In this document: one piece after another, positions 1 through 5,897 of the stretch
Numbering within the stretch: the stretch's first letter is position 1
How the letters are laid out: each line of letters begins with the position of its first letter
From: JAPLGD01 sp041302745
GTDB lineage: Bacteria; Bipolaricaulota; Bipolaricaulia; UBA7950; UBA9294
Reading direction: 5' to 3'
NCBI GenBank assembly: GCA_041302745.1
Contig: JBFYQP010000196.1
Location: forward strand, 1 to 5,897
Length of the DNA: 5,897 bases
Notes under the pieces: model-generated
Told to the model about the DNA's origin: nothing
Databases searched by the model: none
The model's input: the letters and a program-made list of their open reading frames with translations, nothing else
Translations under genes and position numbers: made by a program

Positions 1-675
1 GCGGAGCGACCACCTCCGGACGACGGCCAGGAGCACCCGCAGGGCGGTCGGCGTCCCCGGCGGCGTGCCGGCGAATCGGTACAACAGGTAGGTCCACGCA
101 ACGTCCGCGGCCGGGTGTCCGGCCGATGCGGGTCCCCAATCGATGACCATCGGCGAGCCTGTTCGCAGGATGACGTTGTCGGGGTGGAAGTCGCCGTGGC
201 ACACCTGCCGCACGTCTGGCAGCGCTTGCAGCCGTTCCCGCGCCGCTTGGTGTGCGCGCTCGCCGATCGCACCGCTCGCGCGCTCGATGCTCCACTCGAT
301 GCGCTCGCGCATCGGCGGAAGCCCCTCGCCTGGCGCTGAGTGGATCTCGGCGTGCAGAACCGCCAGCCGGCGCGAATGGGCGATCAGCATCCAGGGGCGC
401 GCCCCCAGATCGCGCATCATCGTCGGGCCGTCGATCCGCTCGAACAGGATGCCGAGACGTCCGTCGACCTCGTAGACGCCGTCCGACGCGTCTGAGTCGT
501 ACACCGCGGGAGCCGGAAGCCCGGCGCGATGGGCGATGCGCGACACCTCCGCCTCTCGCCGCACGTAGTCCCTGCTGCTCCCCGCGAGGTAGAGCTTCAT
601 CACCCGGCCGTCGTCCCACGCCAGGATTTCGGCCGTTCGTCCGCGGCCGACTATCTCTCGATCTCGCGGCGCCAT
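1..675 (-). CDS. APH/choline-kinase-like phosphotransferase, 3' end cut by window edge
   Basis: Reading the minus strand from an ATG at 675 gives 225 codons without a stop up to base 1, so the C-terminus lies outside the window. The protein has a small-molecule kinase fold: a Gly-rich start GRGRTAEILAW (residues 10-20), the ATP-binding lysine in VMKLY (K27), the Brenner-type catalytic loop CHGDFHPDN (159-167, catalytic D162, N167), and the metal-binding VIDWG (D179), followed by the family-typical GHPAADVAW (186-194). Family members usually run to about 270-300 residues, so perhaps 50-70 are missing. The start is supported by a GGAGG (685-689 on the plus strand) nine bases upstream. The PF01636 family phosphorylates hydroxyls of aminoglycosides, macrolides, choline, homoserine or sugars; the substrate here cannot be read from sequence. 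It lies 417 bases downstream of the GNAT-methyltransferase gene in the same orientation and may have its own promoter. All active-site residues are present, so it looks functional. Confidence 0.9.
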   Translation of the reverse strand, partial: MAPRDREIVGRGRTAEILAWDDGRVMKLYLAGSSRDYVRREAEVSRIAHRAGLPAPAVYDSDASDGVYEVDGRLGILFERIDGPTMMRDLGARPWMLIAHSRRLAVLHAEIHSAPGEGLPPMRERIEWSIERASGAIGERAHQAARERLQALPDVRQVCHGDFHPDNVILRTGSPMVIDWGPASAGHPAADVAWTYLLYRFAGTPPGTPTALRVLLAVVRRWSLR

Positions 676-1092
676 CGCCCGTTCCCTCCCGCTCTCTGCT
701 CAAAGGCTCCAACGCATGCGGCCTCTTCAGCGCCCTTAACGCGGTCCCGACTCCACCGCCTGGAGCGAGCGGCAGTCTCCCCGATCCTGCGATGGTCCTC
801 AATCGCGCAGAGGCCGATGTCGACCGCCACCGCTGCCGCAATCGCCGAGCACCTTCAGGTCGCAAGCGAGCGTCCCGAAGGATCCTGCCACCGGACTCAC
901 GGTCGGACCTCACTCCCGTCTCGCAAGCACAACCCTGCAGCCCGGCGATCCCCGCTAGAACCTAGTGCTAGACTGCAGGACAAGACTCCGCCGCCTCTAG
1001 AACCTCGTGCTGGATTGCAAGACCAGACCCCGCTGCCTTGACCCACAGCCGAAAACCAAGACTAGACCCTGCGTCTCCAGCTTGTTCGCCCG
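676..1092. other. 417-base intergenic region with degenerate repeats
   Basis: This gap separates the GNAT-methyltransferase stop from the phosphotransferase start, both on the minus strand. Open frames crossing it have no recognisable domain, no convincing SD and a composition heavy in Arg, Pro and Ser, as expected for chance frames in GC-rich DNA. Its visible content is the SD of the phosphotransferase near 685-689 and a tandem repeat around 955-1038 with weaker related pieces on both sides. I see no tRNA, no clear rho-independent terminator after the upstream gene and no convincing promoter for the phosphotransferase. Its length is unusual next to the 40-base gap between the other two minus-strand genes. 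Confidence 0.6.
955..1038. repeat. Two imperfect 42-bp tandem repeats
   Basis: Copy one is 955-996 and copy two is 997-1038. Both begin CTAGAACCT and end GCCT, and by eye they match at 35 of 42 positions with no gaps. The differences are scattered substitutions, which suggests an old duplication. The core GCAAGACcAGACCCcGC seems to recur in weaker form at about 923-942 and 1056-1076, giving up to four copies spaced 39-52 bases apart. The unit is a multiple of three, so it shows as a 14-residue peptide repeat in one overlapping open frame; nothing else supports that frame as coding. No transposase or dyad typical of a mobile element is next to it. Confidence 0.75.
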
Positions 1093-2184
1093 TCAGCCAC
1101 AGAGGCCCTCGTCGCTTCCAGCCTGGCGCTCCCACTCCACGGCGAGGTGTTGCCCCGTTATGCGCGTCGACACGACCTTGAACCCGACTTCCTCCGCCAG
1201 GCGCTCGTAGTAGGCCGCGTCGCGCCCCTCGTCCGGCCACCGGACGCCGTAGCCGGTGGAGACGGCCTTGCCGTCGGGCAGTTCTATCGTCATGGGGAAG
1301 ATGGCGACGTCCTTCTTGTCGCCTCTGCGTGGCGGGATGACGGCATCCCAGATCAGGAACCGGCCGCCGGGGGCGAGGACGCGGAGGACTTCCTCGAACA
1401 CGCGCGGATGGTCCTCGGCCTTCATGTACATGAGGGAGAAGAAGGCGGTCACGGTCTTGAACGTGCCGTCGAGGAACCCGAGCTCGCGGGCGTCCATGAC
1501 GATCTTGAGCGGTCCGGCGGGGGCCTCTTGCAGCTCCTCTCGCAGGCGGTCGATGGCGACGACGCGGTCGCCGGCGATCTGACCGATGACGCCCTCACCG
1601 CCGCCGCCGATGTCGAGGATCGCTCCCGCGGAGGGCAGGCCGCTCACGACGACGTGCTGACGCTCGAACGTGTGGGCGCGCTCGTCCTCGGGGTCGGGCT
1701 CGAGGGTCCTTCGCATTTGGAGATCCTTGGCTCCTTCGGGAGCCTCGTCCTCGACAAAGCCCAGCTTCGTGTACAAGGCCCGCGCCGGGGCGTTGTCGGC
1801 GCGCACGTAGAGGACGACCGTCTTGGCGTCGCCCTTCAGAGACACAAGCATCTGCTCGAGGATCGCGCGGGCGACTCCGCGGCCGCGGTGCGCCTCGTGA
1901 ACGTAGATGTCGAAGAGCAGGCACGTATCCGCAGGCATCCCGGGAGCGACGCCGACCCAGACGAAGCCGAGTTCCTTTTCCGCTTCGTCCCGGGCAATCC
2001 GGAACGCGTGGCCGGGCGAGTCCATGCCCTTCGGCAGAAGCACGGGGATCATCGCTTCGAGCTGCTCACGCTCTCTCTTCAGGTCGGTGCCGTTCACCCA
2101 CGCGCGGTCCTCGGCCTGACGCTCGGCGGAGAACGCGAGCCAGCGATCGAACTCGTCCTGCGTGGGTCGATGGAGCTTCACCAT
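1093..2184 (-). CDS. GNAT N-acetyltransferase fused to class I SAM-dependent methyltransferase
   Basis: This 363-residue protein has two catalytic domains. Residues about 1-160 form a GNAT acetyltransferase: motif A runs from LLFDIYVHEA into the acetyl-CoA pyrophosphate loop HRGRGVARAI (99-108), and motif B includes the NAPARALYTKLGF region (131-143). Residues about 165-355 form a Rossmann methyltransferase: motif I ILDIGGGGEGVIG (189-201), the acidic AIDR at the end of strand two (D212), VMDAREL (229-235), and LRVLAPGGRFLIWD (267-280). The pattern resembles the ubiquinone/menaquinone-methyltransferase-like group that acts on small molecules, but the acceptor is unknown. A strong AGGAGGA (plus strand 2191-2197) lies six bases before the ATG. 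The gene starts 40 bases after the stop of the GyrI-like/Cys-rich gene, so co-transcription is likely. Both active sites look intact and the frame is continuous across the junction, so this is a real fusion in this sequence. Fusion implies two modifications of one substrate or of related ones; that is inference. Confidence 0.93.
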   Translation of the reverse strand: MVKLHRPTQDEFDRWLAFSAERQAEDRAWVNGTDLKREREQLEAMIPVLLPKGMDSPGHAFRIARDEAEKELGFVWVGVAPGMPADTCLLFDIYVHEAHRGRGVARAILEQMLVSLKGDAKTVVLYVRADNAPARALYTKLGFVEDEAPEGAKDLQMRRTLEPDPEDERAHTFERQHVVVSGLPSAGAILDIGGGGEGVIGQIAGDRVVAIDRLREELQEAPAGPLKIVMDARELGFLDGTFKTVTAFFSLMYMKAEDHPRVFEEVLRVLAPGGRFLIWDAVIPPRRGDKKDVAIFPMTIELPDGKAVSTGYGVRWPDEGRDAAYYERLAEEVGFKVVSTRITGQHLAVEWERQAGSDEGLCG

Positions 2185-2224
2185 AGCTTATCCTCCTGCC
2201 TCTGCCCCTGTTTGTTAGTCCGGC

Positions 2225-3361
2225 TCAGAGGTCGGACGGTTCACTGGGCAACTTGGCGCCTCGCCATACGAGACTCTCCGGCAGGTGGATGGCCACCTGG
2301 CAGGAGTCGGAGCCGGTGAGGAGCGAGCGCACGTGCTCGACTCGAACGGGAACGCCGAGGATCGACTCCCAGATCGGCGGGAACCAGCCGAGGCCGCAGC
2401 CGCAGAAGGTGGGCGACATCGCCTCGCCCGCGCGGAACGCCTCCCGGACGAACGTGCAGTGGCAGTAGCTGATCCGCCGCTCGAGCGGCGTCTTCGCCTT
2501 CAGGAACCCCTCGGGGTCGTAGGGGATCTTGGTGATGTAGATCACATTCCCCACCCGCTGCGGGTGCTCGAACCACGAGGTCCCGCCCGCGGTCTTGTCC
2601 TGCATCATGTGCGCGAGCAAGACGTCGATGCTCGCAGACTCCTGATAGATCCGGCGCATCTCTTCGTTCCGCGCGTCGGGCGAGCGATGGGAGCATCGTC
2701 CGAGGATCGCACAGCGGGCTTTCCCATCGGGCACGGCGCGGTCGAGGCGGTCGACGGCCTCGCGAACCCACGCGGCTCGTTGGGCCGCCGGCGCGTCCTC
2801 CGCCGGGCACGCCGCGCCTTCGAGCACTCGCTTTCGCGCGTCGAGCCCCGCCTCTTCCTCGACACCTCGGGCAAGCCCGTCGGCCCACGCCCCGAATCCG
2901 AGCGAGAACTGGACTTCGACGCGCTGTCTCTCCGTCAGTGGCCGGAGCTCGCCGCCGACGTCAAGGTACACCGTTCGCCGGGGACCGTTGCCGAAGAACC
3001 ATCGGTCGAAGACCTCGTCGCGGATTGCCGCCATCCGCGTCTGCCACGAATCCGGAGCCTCGGGGGGCGCGAACACGCCGTCGTGTTGGACTGCAAGGAC
3101 GTTTCCACCGTCCAGAACACGCGTCGACACCCCCGCCTTCTCGGCCGCCTCGGAGACGGGGTAGGCGGCTTCGAGATCCCTTCCGAGCACGGGCGAGTCC
3201 CCGTGAACGAGGAGCAGCGCGGGACCGGCGATGAGCGACCCGACCCGCTCGCGCAGCGCGGCAAACCGGGCGGGGGCATCGTCCACTCTGCCGAACCACC
3301 GGACACCTGAGATGCGAATCGGCGGAACCTGCTTCTCGGAAACGCCCGCGAGCCGAACCAT
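2225..3361 (-). CDS. GyrI-like ligand-binding domain fused to Cys-rich V4R/DUF6144-like domain
   Basis: The protein has 378 residues from the chosen ATG. Residues about 1-155 resemble the GyrI-like/effector-binding fold: an opening MVRLAGVSEKQVPPIRISGV, then a strand-helix half, then a second half with RVLDGGNVLAVQHDG (81-95). No helix-turn-helix is fused to it, unlike MerR- or AraC-type regulators that carry this domain. Residues about 210-362 form a cysteine-rich domain with RCAILGRC (C217, C223), YCHC (C300, C302), FCGCGLGWF (C320, C322) and GSDSC (C354). From memory the pattern of two CxC pairs, then GW, then LGxPVRVE, then Gx(2-3)CxxxIH recalls V4R-like or DUF6144 proteins; this assignment is tentative. 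The cysteines could bind metal. An upstream GTG at 3430 and ATGs at 3424 and 3421 would add up to 23 residues but lack an SD and precede no recognisable fold. It is probably the first gene of an operon with the GNAT-methyltransferase. Confidence 0.84.
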   Translation of the reverse strand: MVRLAGVSEKQVPPIRISGVRWFGRVDDAPARFAALRERVGSLIAGPALLLVHGDSPVLGRDLEAAYPVSEAAEKAGVSTRVLDGGNVLAVQHDGVFAPPEAPDSWQTRMAAIRDEVFDRWFFGNGPRRTVYLDVGGELRPLTERQRVEVQFSLGFGAWADGLARGVEEEAGLDARKRVLEGAACPAEDAPAAQRAAWVREAVDRLDRAVPDGKARCAILGRCSHRSPDARNEEMRRIYQESASIDVLLAHMMQDKTAGGTSWFEHPQRVGNVIYITKIPYDPEGFLKAKTPLERRISYCHCTFVREAFRAGEAMSPTFCGCGLGWFPPIWESILGVPVRVEHVRSLLTGSDSCQVAIHLPESLVWRGAKLPSEPSDL

Positions 3362-3365
3362 CGAT

Positions 3366-3372
3366 CCTCCCT
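3366..3372 (-). promoter_or_regulatory. Shine-Dalgarno deciding the start of the GyrI-like/Cys-rich gene
   Basis: On the minus strand the bases read AGGGAGG, then ATCG, then ATG at 3361. The four-base spacing is short but workable. The in-frame GTG at 3430 and ATGs at 3424 and 3421 have no comparable purine-rich site, and the ligand-binding fold begins immediately after the 3361 ATG, so this start is preferred over the longer version. Confidence 0.7.
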
Positions 3373-3491
3373 GCAGAACTCCGCTCCGCGCACGTCCCGG
3401 CGCCGGGGTCTGCAGCACCATCATGCGCACGGAAGTCTCGGCAGCGTCTCCGACGCTCGGCGTTCGGCGGACGGCCCTGCGCTACGGGCGG

Positions 3492-3510
3492 GCTCGAAGA
3501 CTCATCGAGC
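3492..3510. promoter_or_regulatory. 19-bp imperfect palindrome, possible operator
   Basis: The bases GCTCGAAGACTCATCGAGC form a dyad centred on C3501. Eight of the nine symmetric pairs match; the only mismatch is A3498 opposite A3504. It lies about 38 bases upstream of the -35 element of the rightward promoter and about 130 bases upstream of the leftward ATG. That is a reasonable place for a dimeric regulator shared by the divergent units. No regulator gene with a helix-turn-helix is visible in the window. It could instead form a small hairpin or be a chance dyad. Confidence 0.45.
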
Positions 3511-3547
3511 GTACGGACCCGAGGGGCGTAGAGGAAGATGTCACCAC

Positions 3548-3576
3548 TTGCCGCGTTATTCCTTCCATACTATGAT
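3548..3576 (+). promoter_or_regulatory. Sigma70-like promoter for the SPFH gene
   Basis: TTGCCG at 3548-3553 and TATGAT at 3571-3576 are separated by exactly 17 bases and match the consensus at four of six and five of six positions. The expected start near 3583 gives a leader of roughly 98 bases before the GTG at 3681. This is the most AT-rich patch of the intergenic region, which also fits. An overlapping TACTAT at 3568 is a poorer -10 choice. Confidence 0.7.
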
Positions 3577-3668
3577 CCGTCTCATTCGGCCGGAAGCGCG
3601 ACAGGCAGACAAACTCAAGTCCTGCCGCGGCGGATGACCCCGCCTGCCAAGCGCGGCCCGCGGGGGCG

Positions 3669-3675
3669 AGGAGGG
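3669..3675 (+). promoter_or_regulatory. Shine-Dalgarno for GTG start of the SPFH gene
   Basis: AGGAGGG lies five bases before the GTG at 3681. Its quality supports the non-ATG start. The predicted membrane segment begins a few residues after this codon, so a later start would shorten or lose the anchor. Confidence 0.85.
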
Positions 3676-3680
3676 ACGAC

Positions 3681-5831
3681 GTGTCAGACCTATCGATAGC
3701 CTTGGTGGCCCTTGTGGGCGGCATCCTTCTCCTGATCGTGCTTCTCCGTTCGATTCGGAGCATCGGACCGACCCAGGTGGGCCTTGTCCTCAAGCGCGTC
3801 AGCTTCAGGAAGCTGAAGGGCGACGACCCGATCGCGTTCCACGGAGAGGCGGGATACCAGGCCGAGCTGCTCCGGGCCGGCCTCTGGTTCAAGCTGTGGC
3901 CGATCTACAAGGTCACTCGCCATCCCATGGTTCAGGTGCCCGCCGGCGAGATCGGCGTCGTCATCGCCCAAGTCGGCGGGAGCCTCAAGGAGGGGCAGAA
4001 GTCCGGAGTGTACAAGCCCGTCTTCGGCGACTTCTCCGACGTTCGAGCGTTTGTCGACAATGGGGGCCAGAAGGGACCGCAGCGGCCGACGCTGCGCCCA
4101 GGCTCGGTCCTTGCTATCCACCCGGCGGCGTTCATCGTCCGCACGGCGAGCGGGACGTACGGGGTTCCGATCTCCAAGGAGGCGCTCGAGAAGGCGCGAG
4201 CGCTTCCGTCGGATCGGTTCAAACAGGTTGTCATCCGGCCGCAGGTCGTTGTCGGATCCGAACAGCAGGAGGTCGGCGCGCTCCACGTCCACGATCAGCT
4301 GTTCCAGAACGTCGAGAAGCGGAACGTGTTCGCCGTCGACGGAGGCGGTCGAGGCGAAGCCGCAACCTCCGAGCACACGAGCCAGAAGGCGACGGCCGAG
4401 GTGGGCGGACGCGCGTTCGAGGATCCGATGAAGGGCAAGGTGAAGCTCGTCGACGTGATCGGCATCGTGCGCGTGCACGAGGGTCCGCCGCTCGATCCGG
4501 GCGACATCGCATGCCGCATCGGGGGATTCGACGACATCCGCAAGCGGGAGGAAACCGGCGCGACCGACGCGCAGCTGTCGGACCTCATCCTCGACAGCAA
4601 GGTCAAGCTCCACGACAACTACCAGGACTTCCAGGCGTTCCTCGACGCGGGCGGCAAGATCGGCCTGCAGCATGATCCGCTGCTCTACGGAACGTTCAAC
4701 CTGAATCCCTACCTGGTCGAAGTGGAGCTGGTCCCGATGCTCGTCGTCGAGCAGGGTCAGGTGGCCGTAGTCAAGTCGTACGTCGGGCTCGTGCCCCAGG
4801 ATACGTCGGGCGAGGAGTTTCGCTTCGGAACGCTTGTGCGGCCCGGACACCGTGGGATCTGGCAGGAGACGCTGCGCACGGGGAAGTACGCGATCAACCC
4901 CCGGTGCTACGACGCGGAGATCGTTCCGACCTCGATCCTGACGCTCAACTGGGCGACGCAGGTTTCCGAGGCCCACCGGCTGGACCGCCACCTGAGCCAG
5001 ATCGTCGCGAAGAGCCGCGAGGGGTTCGTGTTCAAGATCGACCTTCAGGTCCAGATCCACGTGCCGGACACGATGGCGTCGCGCGTCATCTCCGCCGTGG
5101 GCACCATGCAGAACCTCGTCAACGAGGTGCTGCAGGCGGCCGTCGGCAACCACTTCCGCGACAAGCTCCAGAGCATGCCCGCAATCCAGTTCATCGAGAA
5201 CCGCCAGAAGGTGCAGGAAGAGGCGTTCCAGCACATCATGAATCAGCTGAAGGTGTACAACGTCGACACGCGCGGCGTCTTCATCCAGGACGTCATCCTG
5301 CCCGAGGAGCTCACCAAGGTCCTCACGGAGCGCGAGATCGCAAACCAGCAGATCCTGACCTTGCAGAAGCAACAGGCGGCGGAGACCGCGCGCATTTCGA
5401 CCGAGCAGCAGCGCGGACTCGCCGACCAGCAAGCGGCGCTGGCGCGCTCGAGCGTCGGCATCGACATCGCCCAGAACACAGCGTCTGCCCGCATGCGCGA
5501 GGCGGACGGCGAAGCGACCTACCTCGAGAAGGTCGGCACCGCAAAGGGAGCCGAGGTTCGGGCCGTGGCGCTGGCCAAGGCAGACGGATACATCCGGCAG
5601 ACGGAGGCGCTGGGGCGAGATGGCACGACGCTCGTCAACGTCGTCCAGGCGCTGGCGGCAAGCCAGCAGCCGTTCGTTCCCGAGGTCAACGTCTCGGGGG
5701 GCAGCGGCGGGGATCAAGGCGCGATGAGCGCGTTCTTCGCTTCGCTGACCGGTCTTGCGCGAGCCGGGAAGCTGGGCGAGGTCCTGGCCGCCGTTGGGGT
5801 CACCCCGGAGGCGGGTGCCAAGAAACCGTAG
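3681..5831 (+). CDS. Long membrane-anchored SPFH/band 7 (flotillin-like) protein
   Basis: The 716-residue product starts at GTG with a strong SD. Residues about 5-22 are a hydrophobic anchor (SIALVALVGGILLLIVLL). Residues 30-415 carry four diverged copies of a motif of the form G..G.Q...L..G......P (about 55-78, 129-152, 324-347, 388-411). A polar Gly-rich linker lies near 220-250. The SPFH core follows: RPGHRGIWQETLRTGKYAINP (387-407), the FKIDLQVQIHVPD strand (451-463), then the helical region with VGNHFRDKLQS (488-498) and GVFIQDVILPEEL (532-544). Residues about 540-645 are Q/A/E-rich and probably coiled coil, ending in the band 7-typical AKADGYIRQTEALG. The tail is GGSGG and a short hydrophobic stretch. 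Such proteins oligomerise on membranes and organise microdomains or protease and transport complexes; the role here is unknown. No NfeD-type partner is visible. It has its own promoter and probably its own terminator, so it appears monocistronic. Confidence 0.95.
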   Translation: MSDLSIALVALVGGILLLIVLLRSIRSIGPTQVGLVLKRVSFRKLKGDDPIAFHGEAGYQAELLRAGLWFKLWPIYKVTRHPMVQVPAGEIGVVIAQVGGSLKEGQKSGVYKPVFGDFSDVRAFVDNGGQKGPQRPTLRPGSVLAIHPAAFIVRTASGTYGVPISKEALEKARALPSDRFKQVVIRPQVVVGSEQQEVGALHVHDQLFQNVEKRNVFAVDGGGRGEAATSEHTSQKATAEVGGRAFEDPMKGKVKLVDVIGIVRVHEGPPLDPGDIACRIGGFDDIRKREETGATDAQLSDLILDSKVKLHDNYQDFQAFLDAGGKIGLQHDPLLYGTFNLNPYLVEVELVPMLVVEQGQVAVVKSYVGLVPQDTSGEEFRFGTLVRPGHRGIWQETLRTGKYAINPRCYDAEIVPTSILTLNWATQVSEAHRLDRHLSQIVAKSREGFVFKIDLQVQIHVPDTMASRVISAVGTMQNLVNEVLQAAVGNHFRDKLQSMPAIQFIENRQKVQEEAFQHIMNQLKVYNVDTRGVFIQDVILPEELTKVLTEREIANQQILTLQKQQAAETARISTEQQRGLADQQAALARSSVGIDIAQNTASARMREADGEATYLEKVGTAKGAEVRAVALAKADGYIRQTEALGRDGTTLVNVVQALAASQQPFVPEVNVSGGSGGDQGAMSAFFASLTGLARAGKLGEVLAAVGVTPEAGAKKP

Positions 5832-5840
5832 CGAGATCGG

Positions 5841-5857
5841 GGGAGTCTAGGACTCCC
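5841..5857 (+). other. Perfect 7-bp hairpin just after the SPFH stop
   Basis: GGGAGTC, loop TAG, then GACTCCC form a perfect stem ten bases after the TAG stop. No T-run follows, so it is not a standard intrinsic terminator alone. It may protect the mRNA 3' end or act together with the next stem. Confidence 0.6.
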
Positions 5858-5871
5858 TGCACACAGCGGGC

Positions 5872-5897
5872 GAGGCCCCGCGGAAACGCGGGGCCTC
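5872..5897 (+). terminator. GC-rich stem-loop, probable terminator of the SPFH gene
   Basis: GAGGCCCCGCG, loop GAAA, then CGCGGGGCCTC form an 11-bp perfect stem with a GNRA-type tetraloop, 40 bases after the SPFH stop codon. The window ends at the last base of the stem, so a downstream T-run cannot be checked. The stem strength and position favour an intrinsic terminator, possibly serving a convergent gene beyond the edge as well. Confidence 0.75.

Larger units (their letters stand above)
3362..3680. other. Divergent intergenic region between the minus-strand operon and the SPFH gene
   Basis: These 319 bases separate two divergent genes and should hold control sites for both. Seen here are the SD of each gene, a sigma70-like promoter facing right (3548-3576), and a 19-bp imperfect palindrome (3492-3510). 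The stretch from 3603 to 3660 would lie in the 5' leader of the rightward transcript. It is GC-rich and has short complementary pieces (AGGCAG near 3603 with CTGCC at 3622), which I regard as weak. I found no convincing promoter facing left; the best hexamers match the consensus poorly. Confidence 0.6.

Noticed and set aside
955..1038. CRISPR array
   Set aside because: The copies are directly adjacent with no spacers, only two are clear, and they differ at seven positions.
252..1041. Plus-strand open frames covering the phosphotransferase and the following gap
   Set aside because: The minus-strand frame at 1-675 has intact kinase motifs. The plus-strand frames are Arg/Ser/Pro-rich and lack domains. 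The short peptide repeat in one of them is only the 42-bp DNA repeat read in frame.
1147..2319. 390-codon plus-strand open frame opposite the GNAT-methyltransferase gene
   Set aside because: Its sequence is the antisense of conserved cofactor motifs, no domain is recognisable, and it runs across the 40-base intergenic gap into the next gene.
2285..3310. 341-codon plus-strand open frame opposite the GyrI-like/Cys-rich gene
   Set aside because: It is antisense to a better-supported gene and is rich in Arg, Gly and Pro without a recognisable fold.
3362..3430. N-terminal extension of the GyrI-like/Cys-rich protein from the GTG at 3430
   Set aside because: The extra 23 residues match no fold, the upstream starts have no SD, and the ATG at 3361 has one.
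3540..3600. Leftward promoter TTCCGG, 17 bases, TAGTAT on the minus strand
   Set aside because: The -35 matches consensus at only two of six positions and the site overlaps the much better rightward promoter; not enough to call.
3690..5717. 675-codon open frame on the minus strand opposite the SPFH gene
   Set aside because: It lies wholly antisense to a gene with clear domains, has a Leu/Arg/Asp-rich composition typical of complementary-strand frames in GC-rich DNA, and shows no motif or SD.

Overview
This is a GC-rich bacterial window with four confident protein genes, purine-rich Shine-Dalgarno (SD) sites and one GTG start. Nothing in it fixes the phylum. The gene content (long SPFH protein, free-standing GyrI-like fusion, GNAT-methyltransferase fusion, APH-type kinase) would suit a soil or aquatic environmental lineage, but that is inference.

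Minus-strand block (about 3361 down to 1). Read in the direction of transcription, the first gene is a two-domain protein with a GyrI-like small-molecule-binding region and a cysteine-rich C-terminal domain (3361-2225). A gene for a GNAT acetyltransferase fused to a class I SAM-dependent methyltransferase (2184-1093) follows 40 bases later, so the two probably share a transcript. After a 417-base gap holding an imperfect 42-bp tandem repeat comes an APH/choline-kinase-like phosphotransferase (675-1), cut by the window edge. That gene is open from its start codon to base 1 and has all the expected kinase motifs. The three genes together carry a ligand-binding domain plus predicted acetyl-, methyl- and phosphoryl-transferases, a combination that recalls detoxification or self-resistance to a small molecule. 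No substrate can be read from the sequence.

Divergent intergenic region (3362-3680). It holds a good sigma70-like promoter facing right (TTGCCG, 17-base spacer, TATGAT), a 19-bp imperfect palindrome that could be an operator, and the strong SD of the rightward gene.

Plus-strand gene (3681-5831). It encodes a 716-residue membrane-anchored SPFH/band 7 (flotillin-like) protein. Its N-terminal half contains four diverged copies of a short beta-type motif ahead of the canonical SPFH core and coiled coil. A perfect 7-bp hairpin and then an 11-bp GC stem with a GAAA loop follow the stop codon; the second is probably the terminator and ends exactly at the window edge.
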